Assembly (NCBI GenBank): GCA_003166475.1
Contig: PMVV01000203.1
Span: 1,471-55,940 of the forward strand
DNA: 54,470 nt
Origin: Bryobacterales bacterium
Lineage (GTDB): Bacteria; Acidobacteriota; Terriglobia; Bryobacterales; Bryobacteraceae
Reading direction: 5' to 3'
Position numbers and translations under genes: made by a program
Shown: positions 26,131-33,605 of the stretch, piece after piece
Numbering within the stretch: the stretch's first letter is position 1
Layout of the letters: the number at the start of each line of letters is the position of its first letter
Notes under the pieces: generated by a model
What the model was told of the DNA's origin: nothing
Databases searched by the model: none
The model's input: only the letters and a program-made list of their open reading frames with translations

Positions 26131-26222
26131 TTGGTTTTAACGTCCTGTGTGATACATGCCCGGACATCCTGTACGGGTCCGGGTTCTCCGATTCACAGGA
26201 TACCCGGAAGTATCAACTCTCA
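26131..26222 (-). promoter_or_regulatory. fliC2 structured leader, candidate CsrA target
   Basis: The RNA can form a perfect 7-bp stem CCCGGAC/GUCCGGG (26177-26183 with 26159-26165) closing an 11-nt loop CCGUACAGGAU, close to the known CsrA preferred site with GGA in a hairpin loop. The ribosome site CACAGGA (26143-26149) can also pair perfectly with UCCUGUG (26194-26200), closing an outer helix. CsrA is encoded just upstream. Confidence 0.68.
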
Positions 26223-26229
26223 TTCGCTC

Positions 26230-26256
26230 ATATCGGGGGAGACACCCGCACATTCT
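26230..26256 (-). promoter_or_regulatory. FliA (sigma-28) promoter candidate for fliC2
   Basis: Minus-strand AGAA-N15-CCCGATAT followed by GAG. The -10 is 6 of 8 to GCCGATAA; the -35 is weak. The same shape occurs before flbD and flaG. Predicted start about 26222. Confidence 0.4.
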
Positions 26257-26305
26257 AATGAAAGTGAATGAGAATGCCAAAAAAACCTGTCAAGATCAAC
26301 TTAGA

Positions 26306-26599
26306 TTATTGACTTAGGTTATTCGATTCGTCAAAATCTTGACACCCTGCCGAGACAGGTGAGGGTATGGCCAACACAGGCAGTACCTGCAAGAGAGAGT
26401 CTATGGCGCACGGACTGACGCCTCGTGCGGCTATTTGATTCTCGTCTTGCGTGATTTGCACTTCTCTGCGCACGATGACGACCGAAACCGGCGCACTGAT
26501 GCCCAGTTTGACGCGCGTGCCGTTTACCTGAAGAACCTGGATTTCGATGTCGTCGCCCACGAGAAAACTCTCGCCGGCGCGCCGGCGCATCACGAGCAT
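26306..26599 (-). CDS. csrA: Carbon storage/flagellin translation regulator CsrA
   Basis: 97 residues; residues 1-55 are canonical CsrA (MLVMRRRAGESFLVGDDIEI; RNA-contact Arg 44 in VIVRREVQ). It then has a roughly 35-residue tail, mildly hydrophobic and Cys/Ser-containing, beyond the usual 60-80. The start overlaps the fliW stop. In Bacillus, CsrA blocks flagellin translation until FliW sequesters it; gene order and the fliC leaders suggest the same here. The tail DNA contains FleQ-like site E, so part of it may be constrained as DNA. Confidence 0.93.
   Translation of the reverse strand: MLVMRRRAGESFLVGDDIEIQVLQVNGTRVKLGISAPVSVVIVRREVQITQDENQIAARGVSPCAIDSLLQVLPVLAIPSPVSAGCQDFDESNNLSQ
26329..26344. 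promoter_or_regulatory. FleQ-like box (site E), inside csrA 3' end
   Basis: CGTCAAAATCTTGACA, an inverted repeat with 4-nt spacer, within the last codons of csrA and about 200 bp upstream of fliC2. No GG-N10-GC promoter is found at the 70-85 bp distance seen elsewhere, so its target is unclear. Single GTCAA and TTGAC half-sites lie at 26289 and 26309. Confidence 0.45.
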
Positions 26600-27093
26600 G
26601 AAGTCAACTCCTCTTGCGGGACCAGGGGATGCCGGTGGGAATAGCCGGACTGCGTCTGGATGACCTGTATGCCAATGCGATCGCGCAGGTTCACGATTAC
26701 AGGCGCCAGCAGGTTAACGGTGGGAGGCTCCTGGTTTCCCCTGGCGCACACGATGACGGCGCACAAGATATCCTTGCCGATTTCCGGCTGGCTCGTAAGA
26801 GGCAACTGTAGCTCGGCCAGGGGTTCCTCGTCGAGAAACAATCGATACTGGGGAGCCACGACGAAGACCGGCAGTAAGACGAAGCACAACTTCGGGGTCA
26901 GGACGCTCTGCATGAACATGAGCGGGTGGCTGGCCGGCCGGTTAAGAAACACGAAGGCGCGTTCGTGTTCGAATCCTGGCAGCCCACACGGAAAATGAAA
27001 CACGGAAGAATTCGTGTAATCGATCTCATGGAAGCACGTCGTCAGAACGCTGGGCATAAGAGGCATTTGGGGAGCAATTTGGATACCAAACAC
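26590..27093 (-). CDS. fliW: Flagellar assembly factor FliW
   Basis: Up to 167 residues from GTG 27093; ATG 27066 or 27057 would fit the family length better and no start has a strong ribosome site. SSVFHFPCGLPGFEHERAFV matches the FliW FP-x-GLPGFE signature, and the rest follows the family (LCFVLLPVFVV; VNLLAPVIVNLRDRIGIQVI). FliW binds CsrA and flagellin and so couples flagellin translation to secretion. It overlaps csrA by 10 nt. Confidence 0.92.
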   Translation of the reverse strand: MFGIQIAPQMPLMPSVLTTCFHEIDYTNSSVFHFPCGLPGFEHERAFVFLNRPASHPLMFMQSVLTPKLCFVLLPVFVVAPQYRLFLDEEPLAELQLPLTSQPEIGKDILCAVIVCARGNQEPPTVNLLAPVIVNLRDRIGIQVIQTQSGYSHRHPLVPQEELTSCS

Positions 27094-27109
27094 TACCCGA
27101 GCGGCGGGG

Positions 27110-27925
27110 CTACTTGTGTGCCGTCGGCGATGGACGCGGTGGCTCTACGGCCAACGCGGGGTTCAGGTCGACCCGTTGCGCCAGAATGACAATATCAACC
27201 CGGCGGTTATGGGCCCGGCCTAGCTCAGTGTCGTTCGAGTCCACCGGCGTGGTGTCGGCATAGCCGGCCACGGCCAGTCGCTGGGTGGGTACGCCGCAGC
27301 GGTCGGCGAACAACTCCAACATGGCGATGGCCCGGGCGGCGGAAAGGTCCCAGTTGCTCCGGAACCGAGCCGTGTGAATGGGGACTGCGTCCGTATGCCC
27401 CTCCAGACGGATGAGGTTGGGCAGTTCGTGAAGCGTCCCGCCGATCTTGTCCAGACTCTGGAATGTATTGGGATCCACCGCGTCTCCGCCGGATGGAAAG
27501 AACGTGGCCTGCCGCAGGCTCACCACCAGTCCCCGTGGCTCGAGATGAACCTCAATCTGGCCCTGCTGGATCTCAGCCTGCAAGGTTTTTGTAAGGTATT
27601 GCATCGAAGGGACCAGTTCTGCCTGAACGTTGGCATCCTCCTGTTTTCTTTTCGGCTGGGAACCGCCGGGGCCCTTCATCATGGCGTTGCCTTTGCCTCT
27701 GTCGTCGACTGTTCCACCGAGTATCTCCCGGACAGCGGCGGACACGCCGCCCTTCTCCAGAGCCTGCTTCACCGAATCGGACACCTGCTGGGCCCTGGCC
27801 TTATCGGTCTGAGAGGATGCGAACATGACCACGAAAAACGCGAAGAGCAAGGTTATAAAGTCGGCGTAAGAAACCAGCCAGCGTTCATGGTTCGCATGTT
27901 CCGGTTGAGCTTTTTTGCGGGCCAA
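27110..27925 (-). CDS. motB: Flagellar stator protein MotB (set 2)
   Basis: 271 residues. TM helix near 15-38 with the ion-coupling Asp in SYADFITLLFAFFVVMFASS. The OmpA-like domain carries LEGHTDAVPIHTARFRSNWD and LGRAHNRRVDIVIL. Full-length MotB with a normal linker, one base after motA2. Set 2 is in the flbD operon and is probably the main motor stator. Confidence 0.95.
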   Translation of the reverse strand: MARKKAQPEHANHERWLVSYADFITLLFAFFVVMFASSQTDKARAQQVSDSVKQALEKGGVSAAVREILGGTVDDRGKGNAMMKGPGGSQPKRKQEDANVQAELVPSMQYLTKTLQAEIQQGQIEVHLEPRGLVVSLRQATFFPSGGDAVDPNTFQSLDKIGGTLHELPNLIRLEGHTDAVPIHTARFRSNWDLSAARAIAMLELFADRCGVPTQRLAVAGYADTTPVDSNDTELGRAHNRRVDIVILAQRVDLNPALAVEPPRPSPTAHK

Positions 27926-27926
27926 A

Positions 27927-28775
27927 TCAACCCTCCGCGGTGGCCGGTTGTTCGGCCACGCGCCCCTTCGGCGCCGCCGCTGCTTTGGCAGCCGGCTGCT
28001 GTGCGTAGGCCTCGAGCTTAGTGCTGATCAGCTTCGGGTTCAGTCCTTCGACGATCGAGAGCACGCCCTCCAGCATCAGTTCCCTCCGCCGCACCTCATC
28101 CTTGACGCGGGCGTGCAGCTTGCCCGCGGCGGGCAGAAAGAATATGTTGGCGGATGCAACGCCGTAAACTGTCGCCACAAATGCGACGGCAATTCCGCGG
28201 CCGACCTCGTCGATGTTGGCCAGATTCTTCATCACTTGCATGAGACCCAAAACTGCCCCTATAATGCCAATCGTGGGCGCATAACCGCCCGCCGACTCGA
28301 AGACTTTGGCTTCGGCATCTCCATCCTGTTCCACCAGGGTTATTTCCAGCTCCATGATGCTGCGGATCTGATCCAAATCAATGCCGTCCACCGCCAGATT
28401 CAACGCCTTACGCAGGAAAGGGTCGGTAATGGCGCCGGCCTGCTGCTCCAGGGAAACGATGCCCTGTTTGCGGGCCTGTGTCGCATAGCCAATGATGTCT
28501 TCGATGGTTGCCGCCAGCGACTGTTTCCTGTCGAAGAACACCATGCCCAGCCTCTTTGCAGCGCGCAGCAGCACCGCCAGCGGCGTAGTGACCATCACAG
28601 CGCCCAGCGTACCGCCGAGAACAATCATGGCGGCGGATATTTGAGCTACGTCCCTGATCTTGCCGCCGTCCATCATCAGCCCGGTAAGAATGCCGCCCAC
28701 GGCCAGCACGAGTCCGCCGAGAGTAGCCAAGTCCGGACGTGTGCTGCCGCTGTTTGCCGCTTTAATCTTCGCCAT
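27927..28775 (-). CDS. motA: Flagellar stator protein MotA (set 2)
   Basis: 282 residues with four TM helices; GGYAPTIGIIGAVLGLMQVM and ANIFFLPAAGKLHARVKDEV hold the conserved prolines, and the cytoplasmic loop has the charged FliG-facing residues. It overlaps flbD by 14 nt. It is only distantly similar to set 1. Confidence 0.95.
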   Translation of the reverse strand: MAKIKAANSGSTRPDLATLGGLVLAVGGILTGLMMDGGKIRDVAQISAAMIVLGGTLGAVMVTTPLAVLLRAAKRLGMVFFDRKQSLAATIEDIIGYATQARKQGIVSLEQQAGAITDPFLRKALNLAVDGIDLDQIRSIMELEITLVEQDGDAEAKVFESAGGYAPTIGIIGAVLGLMQVMKNLANIDEVGRGIAVAFVATVYGVASANIFFLPAAGKLHARVKDEVRRRELMLEGVLSIVEGLNPKLISTKLEAYAQQPAAKAAAAPKGRVAEQPATAEG

Positions 28776-29028
28776 AAATCTTGTCTTCCGGCACGCCTGC
28801 CGAAGACCCCCTGGTCCCCGACGGGGCCGGCGCTCCCGCGACGGACGGCCTCATGACCGCTCTCCGAAAGTCGATGATGCGCCGTATGATCTCCTCGGCG
28901 GACTCCAAAACCATGAATTTCTGGCCGGATGTCATACTGATGACAGTGTCCGGAGTCGTCTCAATGTGCTCAATCAAATCGGCGTTCAGCACGACTGGCG
29001 TGTGGCTTAGCCGCGTGAGGTGGATCAT
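28762..29028 (-). CDS. flbD: FlbD family protein
   Basis: 88 residues from ATG 29028 with GAGAGG before it. MIHLTRLSHTPVVLNADLIE then HIETTPDTVISMTSGQKFMV is a clear match to the small FlbD (YlzI) family found next to motAB in many phyla. It is not the Caulobacter NtrC-type FlbD. The role is undefined. The Pro/Ala-rich tail overlaps motA2. First gene of flbD-motA-motB-fliW-csrA. Confidence 0.88.
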   Translation of the reverse strand: MIHLTRLSHTPVVLNADLIEHIETTPDTVISMTSGQKFMVLESAEEIIRRIIDFRRAVMRPSVAGAPAPSGTRGSSAGVPEDKIYGED

Positions 29029-29046
29029 AGGCGCCTCTCTAGAATC

Positions 29047-29073
29047 ACATCGGGTATTACGCCGGTGAATTCG
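29047..29073 (-). promoter_or_regulatory. FliA (sigma-28) promoter candidate for flbD-motAB-fliW-csrA
   Basis: Minus-strand CGAA-N15-CCCGATGT followed by GAT, identical in layout to the flaG candidate (TCGAA, 15 bp, SCCGATGTGAT). Predicted start about 29040, giving a leader of about 12 nt with the GAGAGG site. Confidence 0.5.
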
Positions 29074-29144
29074 AGCGAATTGCGCCATGTCTCCAGCTAA
29101 AACTTCGGTAGAATTTTGTTCAGACGCGCCGACATGACTTAGGT

Positions 29145-29543
29145 ATGAAATCGATTGACCAACGGCTACAAGTGGCCTCCATTGAGCTGGCCGGGGCGCT
29201 GCTCCGCGCCTGGGCAAGACGTGACCGTCTCGCTTTCGAAGCGGAACTGGACCGCAGCAGCCTTACTTCGTCGGACCCGCGGGACACCGGTGAAGCGGAG
29301 CGGCTACAGATGTTAGGCGCGATTGCGGCCCGCATGAGGGCTTCGGCCGACCCTTTTGCGGCGGGCGGTCGAGACCTGGGAATCGGCGTATGTGTCGGCC
29401 TGCTCTCGCATCTGGCCTGTTCCGCCATGCCGGGGCAGGCTAAGCGCGCGGGCTGCTCCGAGTTTCGATCGGCGAGCCGATCTGAAGCGCTTGGTTCCGT
29501 CCGTTCGAAACCAATTCGCCTCGGAACTTTGACACTCCATTGA
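29145..29543 (+). CDS. Hypothetical protein, doubtful
   Basis: 132 codons from ATG 29145 with only a weak TTAGGT before it. The first 95 residues look protein-like (helical, LQVASIELAGALLRAWARR), with no known domain. The last 35 codons run antisense over the end of fliM and look like shadow coding. It fills the 410-bp space between flbD and fliM. Could be a small divergent gene or chance. Confidence 0.35.
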   Translation: MKSIDQRLQVASIELAGALLRAWARRDRLAFEAELDRSSLTSSDPRDTGEAERLQMLGAIAARMRASADPFAAGGRDLGIGVCVGLLSHLACSAMPGQAKRAGCSEFRSASRSEALGSVRSKPIRLGTLTLH

Positions 29544-30354
29544 TCACACATTCGACGGAACAGTTAGCGGGAGGTCCCAGCGTCAGGACCTGGCCGGGCT
29601 CCAACGTCAGCAGGTCCCGCATGCGCAGGCTCGACCCACCCAAGACCGCCTCGACCCGGACGTCCGCCGTGCGCATGCCCTCCAACAGACGCGGCCGCAC
29701 TGCCGCTTGCGACGCAACCACTGTCGCATTCGGGTCCTTCACCGCCAGCCGCACCAGCAGCGCCGGTACAGCCAGGCGCATGCATTCCTGGGCTCCGCCA
29801 AGACTCAACAGCGAGCTCACTACGACGGCGCTTCCTTCCATCACAAACTGAGTCTGCTCATCGCCATTAGTCATCGGCTCCGGCGCGAAATCGACCCCGC
29901 GAATCGCCCACGCGTCCCGCAGATCCAGAACGATGTTATCGAAACACTCGCGCAAGATATGACGTTCGATGCCGGTGACCCGGCGCTCCTGCCGGACGGC
30001 GTTCTGCGGAACGCCAATGAGAATGCCCAAGACACGCTGCACGAATCCCGGACTCAGTTCCAGAATGGCGCGTCCACCGGTGGGTTCGGCGTTCAGCGGG
30101 ATCAGGCATGCTTCGCCATCGCAGGAGTTGAGAAAGTCCGGAAACTGCATCTGTTCGATTCCCGACAGGTCGGTGCCGACAGGCGTTGCGAGACAATCGC
30201 CGAGCCGCCGCGCCAATGTTTGCAGAAACTGCCGGTGGATCGCCTCCACAAAGCCGATCTGATCGACCGGCAGGACGCCGGGCGTGCAAACCTCGTATTG
30301 AGGCGGACCGGTTAAGCCCGTCCCAACTCCGGCCAATGGGGAATGATCGCTCAT
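29440..30354 (-). CDS. fliM: Motor switch protein FliM
   Basis: 304 residues. VDQIGFVEAIHRQFLQTLAR followed by RLGDCLATPVG opens the FliM middle (CheC-like) domain, and the C-terminal SpoA domain holds RMRDLLTLEPGQVLTLGPPA. It is about 30 residues short at the N-terminus and has no LSQDEIDALL CheY-binding motif. FliM forms the C-ring with FliG and FliN. Last gene of the flgM-flgN-flgK-flgL-fliM run. Confidence 0.9.
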   Translation of the reverse strand: MSDHSPLAGVGTGLTGPPQYEVCTPGVLPVDQIGFVEAIHRQFLQTLARRLGDCLATPVGTDLSGIEQMQFPDFLNSCDGEACLIPLNAEPTGGRAILELSPGFVQRVLGILIGVPQNAVRQERRVTGIERHILRECFDNIVLDLRDAWAIRGVDFAPEPMTNGDEQTQFVMEGSAVVVSSLLSLGGAQECMRLAVPALLVRLAVKDPNATVVASQAAVRPRLLEGMRTADVRVEAVLGGSSLRMRDLLTLEPGQVLTLGPPANCSVECVINGVSKFRGELVSNGRNQALQIGSPIETRSSPRA

Positions 30355-30368
30355 GAGGCCCTTCTCCT

Positions 30369-31292
30369 CTAACCGATGTAGCTAAAAAGATCCCTCTGCT
30401 GCAACAGCGTGGATTCCGCCGACAGCGCTGCCTGGTTCTGAACCTGGTCCTGGTTCAACTGCACGGCCACCTTTGCAACGTCAGCGTCGCGCAACTGGCT
30501 CAGATTGGATGTCTCCTGGGTCTGAAACTGCTGCGCAACGGAGGTGGCGGTGGATATGCTGGTCTCCGCCTGGCCATAAAAGGCAAGCTGGTCGTTCAGG
30601 TATTGATCCGCGGACTGCAGAGAGATTACTGCCTGCGAGATGCCCGCCTGATCGTCGTTCTGCAAAGCCGTAGCCAGCGAATTCACCGCAGCAAAGACAT
30701 TGCCCGCTGTTGGCTTGCCGTTGGCATCCTGCGCGTCAAAGATTTCCTGCGCGGTCTTGGAAACCGAAATCGACGTGCCGCTGGCATCCACGATGACCAG
30801 CGTGGCCGGCGCGGATACCAGTTGCTTGACGCCTTCCGGCTGGGTTGCGTCAACCTGATACGCCGGTTGCGTGTCCTGGTCGCCGCTAAAAATGTAGCGG
30901 CCGCCGACACTGGTATTGGCAATGCCCACCAAAGTCTGCAGTATGCCGGTGACCTGCTGCGCCAGAATCGTCCGCTGATCCGCCGTCGATGTGGCGGTGG
31001 CGCCCTGCGTACCGAGAGACGTCGCGCTTTCAACGGCTTGGACCGCGGTCTGCAGAGCGGAATCGGCCGTACCGAGCTCCGATGAAACGCCGTTCAAATT
31101 CGATTGGATCTGCTGGTTCTGTGAAATATCCCCCTGGAGCTGCAAGATCTCCGCGATTTCGGTAGGATCGTCGGAGGCTTGCTGCACTCGCAGTCCCGAA
31201 CTGACTTGGGTCTGCGCTTGTTGCATCTGCAACTGTGTCGCGTCGAGACTGGCCAGAAAAGCTTGAGTAGATCCGCTGATGTCGGGAAACAT
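30369..31292 (-). CDS. flgL: Hook-filament junction protein FlgL
   Basis: 307 residues with flagellin-like ends: QMQQAQTQVSSGLRVQQASD at the N-terminus and DADVAKVAVQLNQDQVQNQA at the C-terminus. Lies 10 bp after flgK, as usual. Confidence 0.93.
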   Translation of the reverse strand: MFPDISGSTQAFLASLDATQLQMQQAQTQVSSGLRVQQASDDPTEIAEILQLQGDISQNQQIQSNLNGVSSELGTADSALQTAVQAVESATSLGTQGATATSTADQRTILAQQVTGILQTLVGIANTSVGGRYIFSGDQDTQPAYQVDATQPEGVKQLVSAPATLVIVDASGTSISVSKTAQEIFDAQDANGKPTAGNVFAAVNSLATALQNDDQAGISQAVISLQSADQYLNDQLAFYGQAETSISTATSVAQQFQTQETSNLSQLRDADVAKVAVQLNQDQVQNQAALSAESTLLQQRDLFSYIG

Positions 31293-31302
31293 GTGACCAC
31301 CT

Positions 31303-32742
31303 TTATGTTGGGACGATCAGATTCATCAAATCCGCGCCTAGATTGTCCAAGACCGTTAGCACCTGCGCCGTAGCTTGATAAGCCTGTTGAAACTGGAGCA
31401 CCGCGCTAGCTTCTTGGTCGAGCGACACGCCGGAGACTTGATCGCGCAGCGTCGTGGCCTGGGCCGTCACTTGCTGTTGGGTCTGCTGGTTAGCCGTTGC
31501 AGTCTGATTTTCTTGCCCAGCGCTTGCGGCGATCTGCCCGAAGTACGCGAGGTAGCTCAATCCACCGATGGTGCCCTGCTTGCCCGTCGCATCTTCGAGT
31601 GCGGCAAGCGTATTGGCGTTTCCATTGGAGTTGCCGGAAGCATCCACGGGCGCCAACTGATCTGGCGTAATCGCCGTGTTCAACGCCAAGGTGGAGGCTA
31701 CCGTGGCCGGGTTGCTGCTGTCGTAGGTGAATAGCGCAGTGCCGTTCGCGGCGCCGGCCGCCGTAGAAACCGTGCCGGATGTCAGAATCTGGTTGACCGT
31801 GTCCGCCATCCCCTGAGCGAGCTGGTTGAGCGTTCCTTGCTGTTGCGAATCGCCCAGGATCGACGCCAACACCCGGTTTCGCGTGTCGAGCAAGCCCCCT
31901 AATTGGCCGCTGGTGATTTCCGATGTGATGTCGTCGCCTTGGGCATCCAGCACATGGGCCGTCGGCAGCGATTGGGCATAAACCGGCGTCGGCTGGCTGT
32001 CCACCGAGACGCTCGAGCTGAGGACATTCTGTTGGTTTCCAACAACCAAAGGAGTGCCTCCGGCGAGCAATACCGTCACCGTCCCGTCACTTTGTGTGAC
32101 GGTCGAAAAATTCGTCAGTTGGGATAGATTGTCCAAAGCGCTGTACAACTGCGCGTCCTGTCCAGGGTCGGGCTGTGCCGACTGGAGGCGCTGAACGTTG
32201 TACTGCTGAATTTGCGCGGCAATGGTATTGATTTGCTGGACGGTGGAGCCGACTTGGCCGTCGATCTGTTGGGCGGTCTGCGTCAGCGAATTGGCAAGCC
32301 CCTGGAAGGATTGGGCGACGGTATTGGCCGCCGCCAGCACGTTCTGCCGAGCGGTGGCGTCGTCCGGCGTGGTACTCCAGGCGGAGAAGCTTTGAAACAG
32401 AGCGCTGAGCGAGGCTGAGACACCGCTGGTGCCGGTCACATCGAAGAGGCTCTGCAGCGCGCCGGTACTCTGGGCCTGCGCGGTATAGAGGCCAAGCGCC
32501 TGGGTCTGGCTTTGCACGGCCTCCTCCGCATATTGGTCGCGCGAGTTGTCCAAACCGTCTGCCATCACGCCGCCCGCCAGCCCTCCGCCTACATCCAGGG
32601 GCATGGCTTCCAAATTGAGCTGCTGGCTCGCGTATCCTGGAGTCGATGCGTTATCTATGTTGTTTTGGATGAGACTCAGGGCCTGCTGCAGAACTTCCAG
32701 CGCATTTCCGGCCGTGGACATGGAGGCATTGATACCAGGCAT
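31303..32742 (-). CDS. flgK: Hook-filament junction protein FlgK
   Basis: 479 residues. The N-terminal motif ALSLIQNNIDNASTPGYASQ and C-terminal VSGVSLDQEASAVLQFQQAY are typical of FlgK. FlgK joins hook to filament together with FlgL. It starts 5 bp after the FlgN-like gene, its chaperone. Confidence 0.95.
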   Translation of the reverse strand: MPGINASMSTAGNALEVLQQALSLIQNNIDNASTPGYASQQLNLEAMPLDVGGGLAGGVMADGLDNSRDQYAEEAVQSQTQALGLYTAQAQSTGALQSLFDVTGTSGVSASLSALFQSFSAWSTTPDDATARQNVLAAANTVAQSFQGLANSLTQTAQQIDGQVGSTVQQINTIAAQIQQYNVQRLQSAQPDPGQDAQLYSALDNLSQLTNFSTVTQSDGTVTVLLAGGTPLVVGNQQNVLSSSVSVDSQPTPVYAQSLPTAHVLDAQGDDITSEITSGQLGGLLDTRNRVLASILGDSQQQGTLNQLAQGMADTVNQILTSGTVSTAAGAANGTALFTYDSSNPATVASTLALNTAITPDQLAPVDASGNSNGNANTLAALEDATGKQGTIGGLSYLAYFGQIAASAGQENQTATANQQTQQQVTAQATTLRDQVSGVSLDQEASAVLQFQQAYQATAQVLTVLDNLGADLMNLIVPT

Positions 32743-32747
32743 GGATT

Positions 32748-33116
32748 TTAGCCTAGGACACCGCGAGCCGGCAAAATGTCCGGCTCCCCGACCGTCTTGC
32801 CCGACGCATCATAGGCGGGGAGCGCCCCACCCAGGCGCAGCGCCATGCCGCGATGGAACGCGGAGCAAGCGTCGACTACGCGAAGCATCATCGAGATGTC
32901 GCGCCGCAGGCTCGCAATCGCGGACTGAAGGCCGCTAGTCATGGTCGAATCTCCATTGCGCAGCAAGTCAACGGCCATTTTGAGTGCGGTTACGGATTGT
33001 TCCAGCAGCTTGCGGGACTCCTCGACCCTCTTCAGATCGGCCGCATTCCATTGTTGTCGTGCCAGTCGCACCCGACGCCGCGCATGCGCGATGCATTGCA
33101 CTAGGCTGGCAGCCAT
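32748..33116 (-). CDS. flgN: FlgN-like export chaperone
   Basis: 122 residues from ATG 33116, which overlaps the flgM stop by one base (TGATG) and follows AGAAGGG. The centre is helical (ADLKRVEESRKLLEQSVTAL). FlgN chaperones FlgK and FlgL, and its gene commonly stands between flgM and flgK as here. The assignment rests on position and helical form more than on sequence. Confidence 0.7.
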   Translation of the reverse strand: MAASLVQCIAHARRRVRLARQQWNAADLKRVEESRKLLEQSVTALKMAVDLLRNGDSTMTSGLQSAIASLRRDISMMLRVVDACSAFHRGMALRLGGALPAYDASGKTVGEPDILPARGVLG

Positions 33117-33436
33117 CAACCCTTCTCGCTCGGCCCGTCACCGAGGGTGTGCGAAACCATGGCGCGGCTCACCAGAACTGAATCGATGCTGTATTGACCA
33201 CTCCGATAGAGCGCCGTCAGGTGTGAGATCCGTCCGGCCTGTTCCGCTTCCTGCGCCGTGCTGGCAGCGGCAACACTCTGCGACAGAGAGGAAAGATCTA
33301 CGCGGTCTGCTCCCCGACTACCATAGCTGCCGGTGGATTCGCCTGGCGAACTTGCCGGGCGCGAAATCTCATCCGCGCGCCCGACCCCGGGCGCGGCGCC
33401 GCCCACCAGGCTGTCGTTCTGAATGATTATGCTCAT
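33116..33436 (-). CDS. flgM: Anti-sigma-28 factor FlgM
   Basis: 106 residues: a disordered Gly/Ser/Pro-rich N-terminus, then DRVDLSSLSQSVAAAST and ISHLTALYRSGQYSIDSVLV, the FlgM sigma-binding helices. FlgM holds FliA until the hook is complete and FlgM is exported. Start ATG 33436. Divergent from the sigma-54 activator across a 169-bp gap in which I find no FleQ-like site and no clear sigma-54 or sigma-28 promoter. Confidence 0.9.
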   Translation of the reverse strand: MSIIIQNDSLVGGAAPGVGRADEISRPASSPGESTGSYGSRGADRVDLSSLSQSVAAASTAQEAEQAGRISHLTALYRSGQYSIDSVLVSRAMVSHTLGDGPSEKG

Positions 33437-33605
33437 AGGCCGAACTCGGCGATTGCTACGCGGTAATGCATAAAATCAAACAACTTTCAAAAGCAGCTGA
33501 TATCTTAACCTGAAAGCACAAGGCAGATGGGCCGTTTTTTTCCGATATTCAGCCCCGGTTAACTAAAGTTGCGGTGAACCGCAAATAATTGGCAACTAGA
33601 TAGTA

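Noticed and set aside
26264-26279. TGGCATTCTCATTCAC as sigma-54 promoter for fliC2
   Set aside because: The -12 GC reads CA, and it is only 50 bp from site E, unlike the other pairs.
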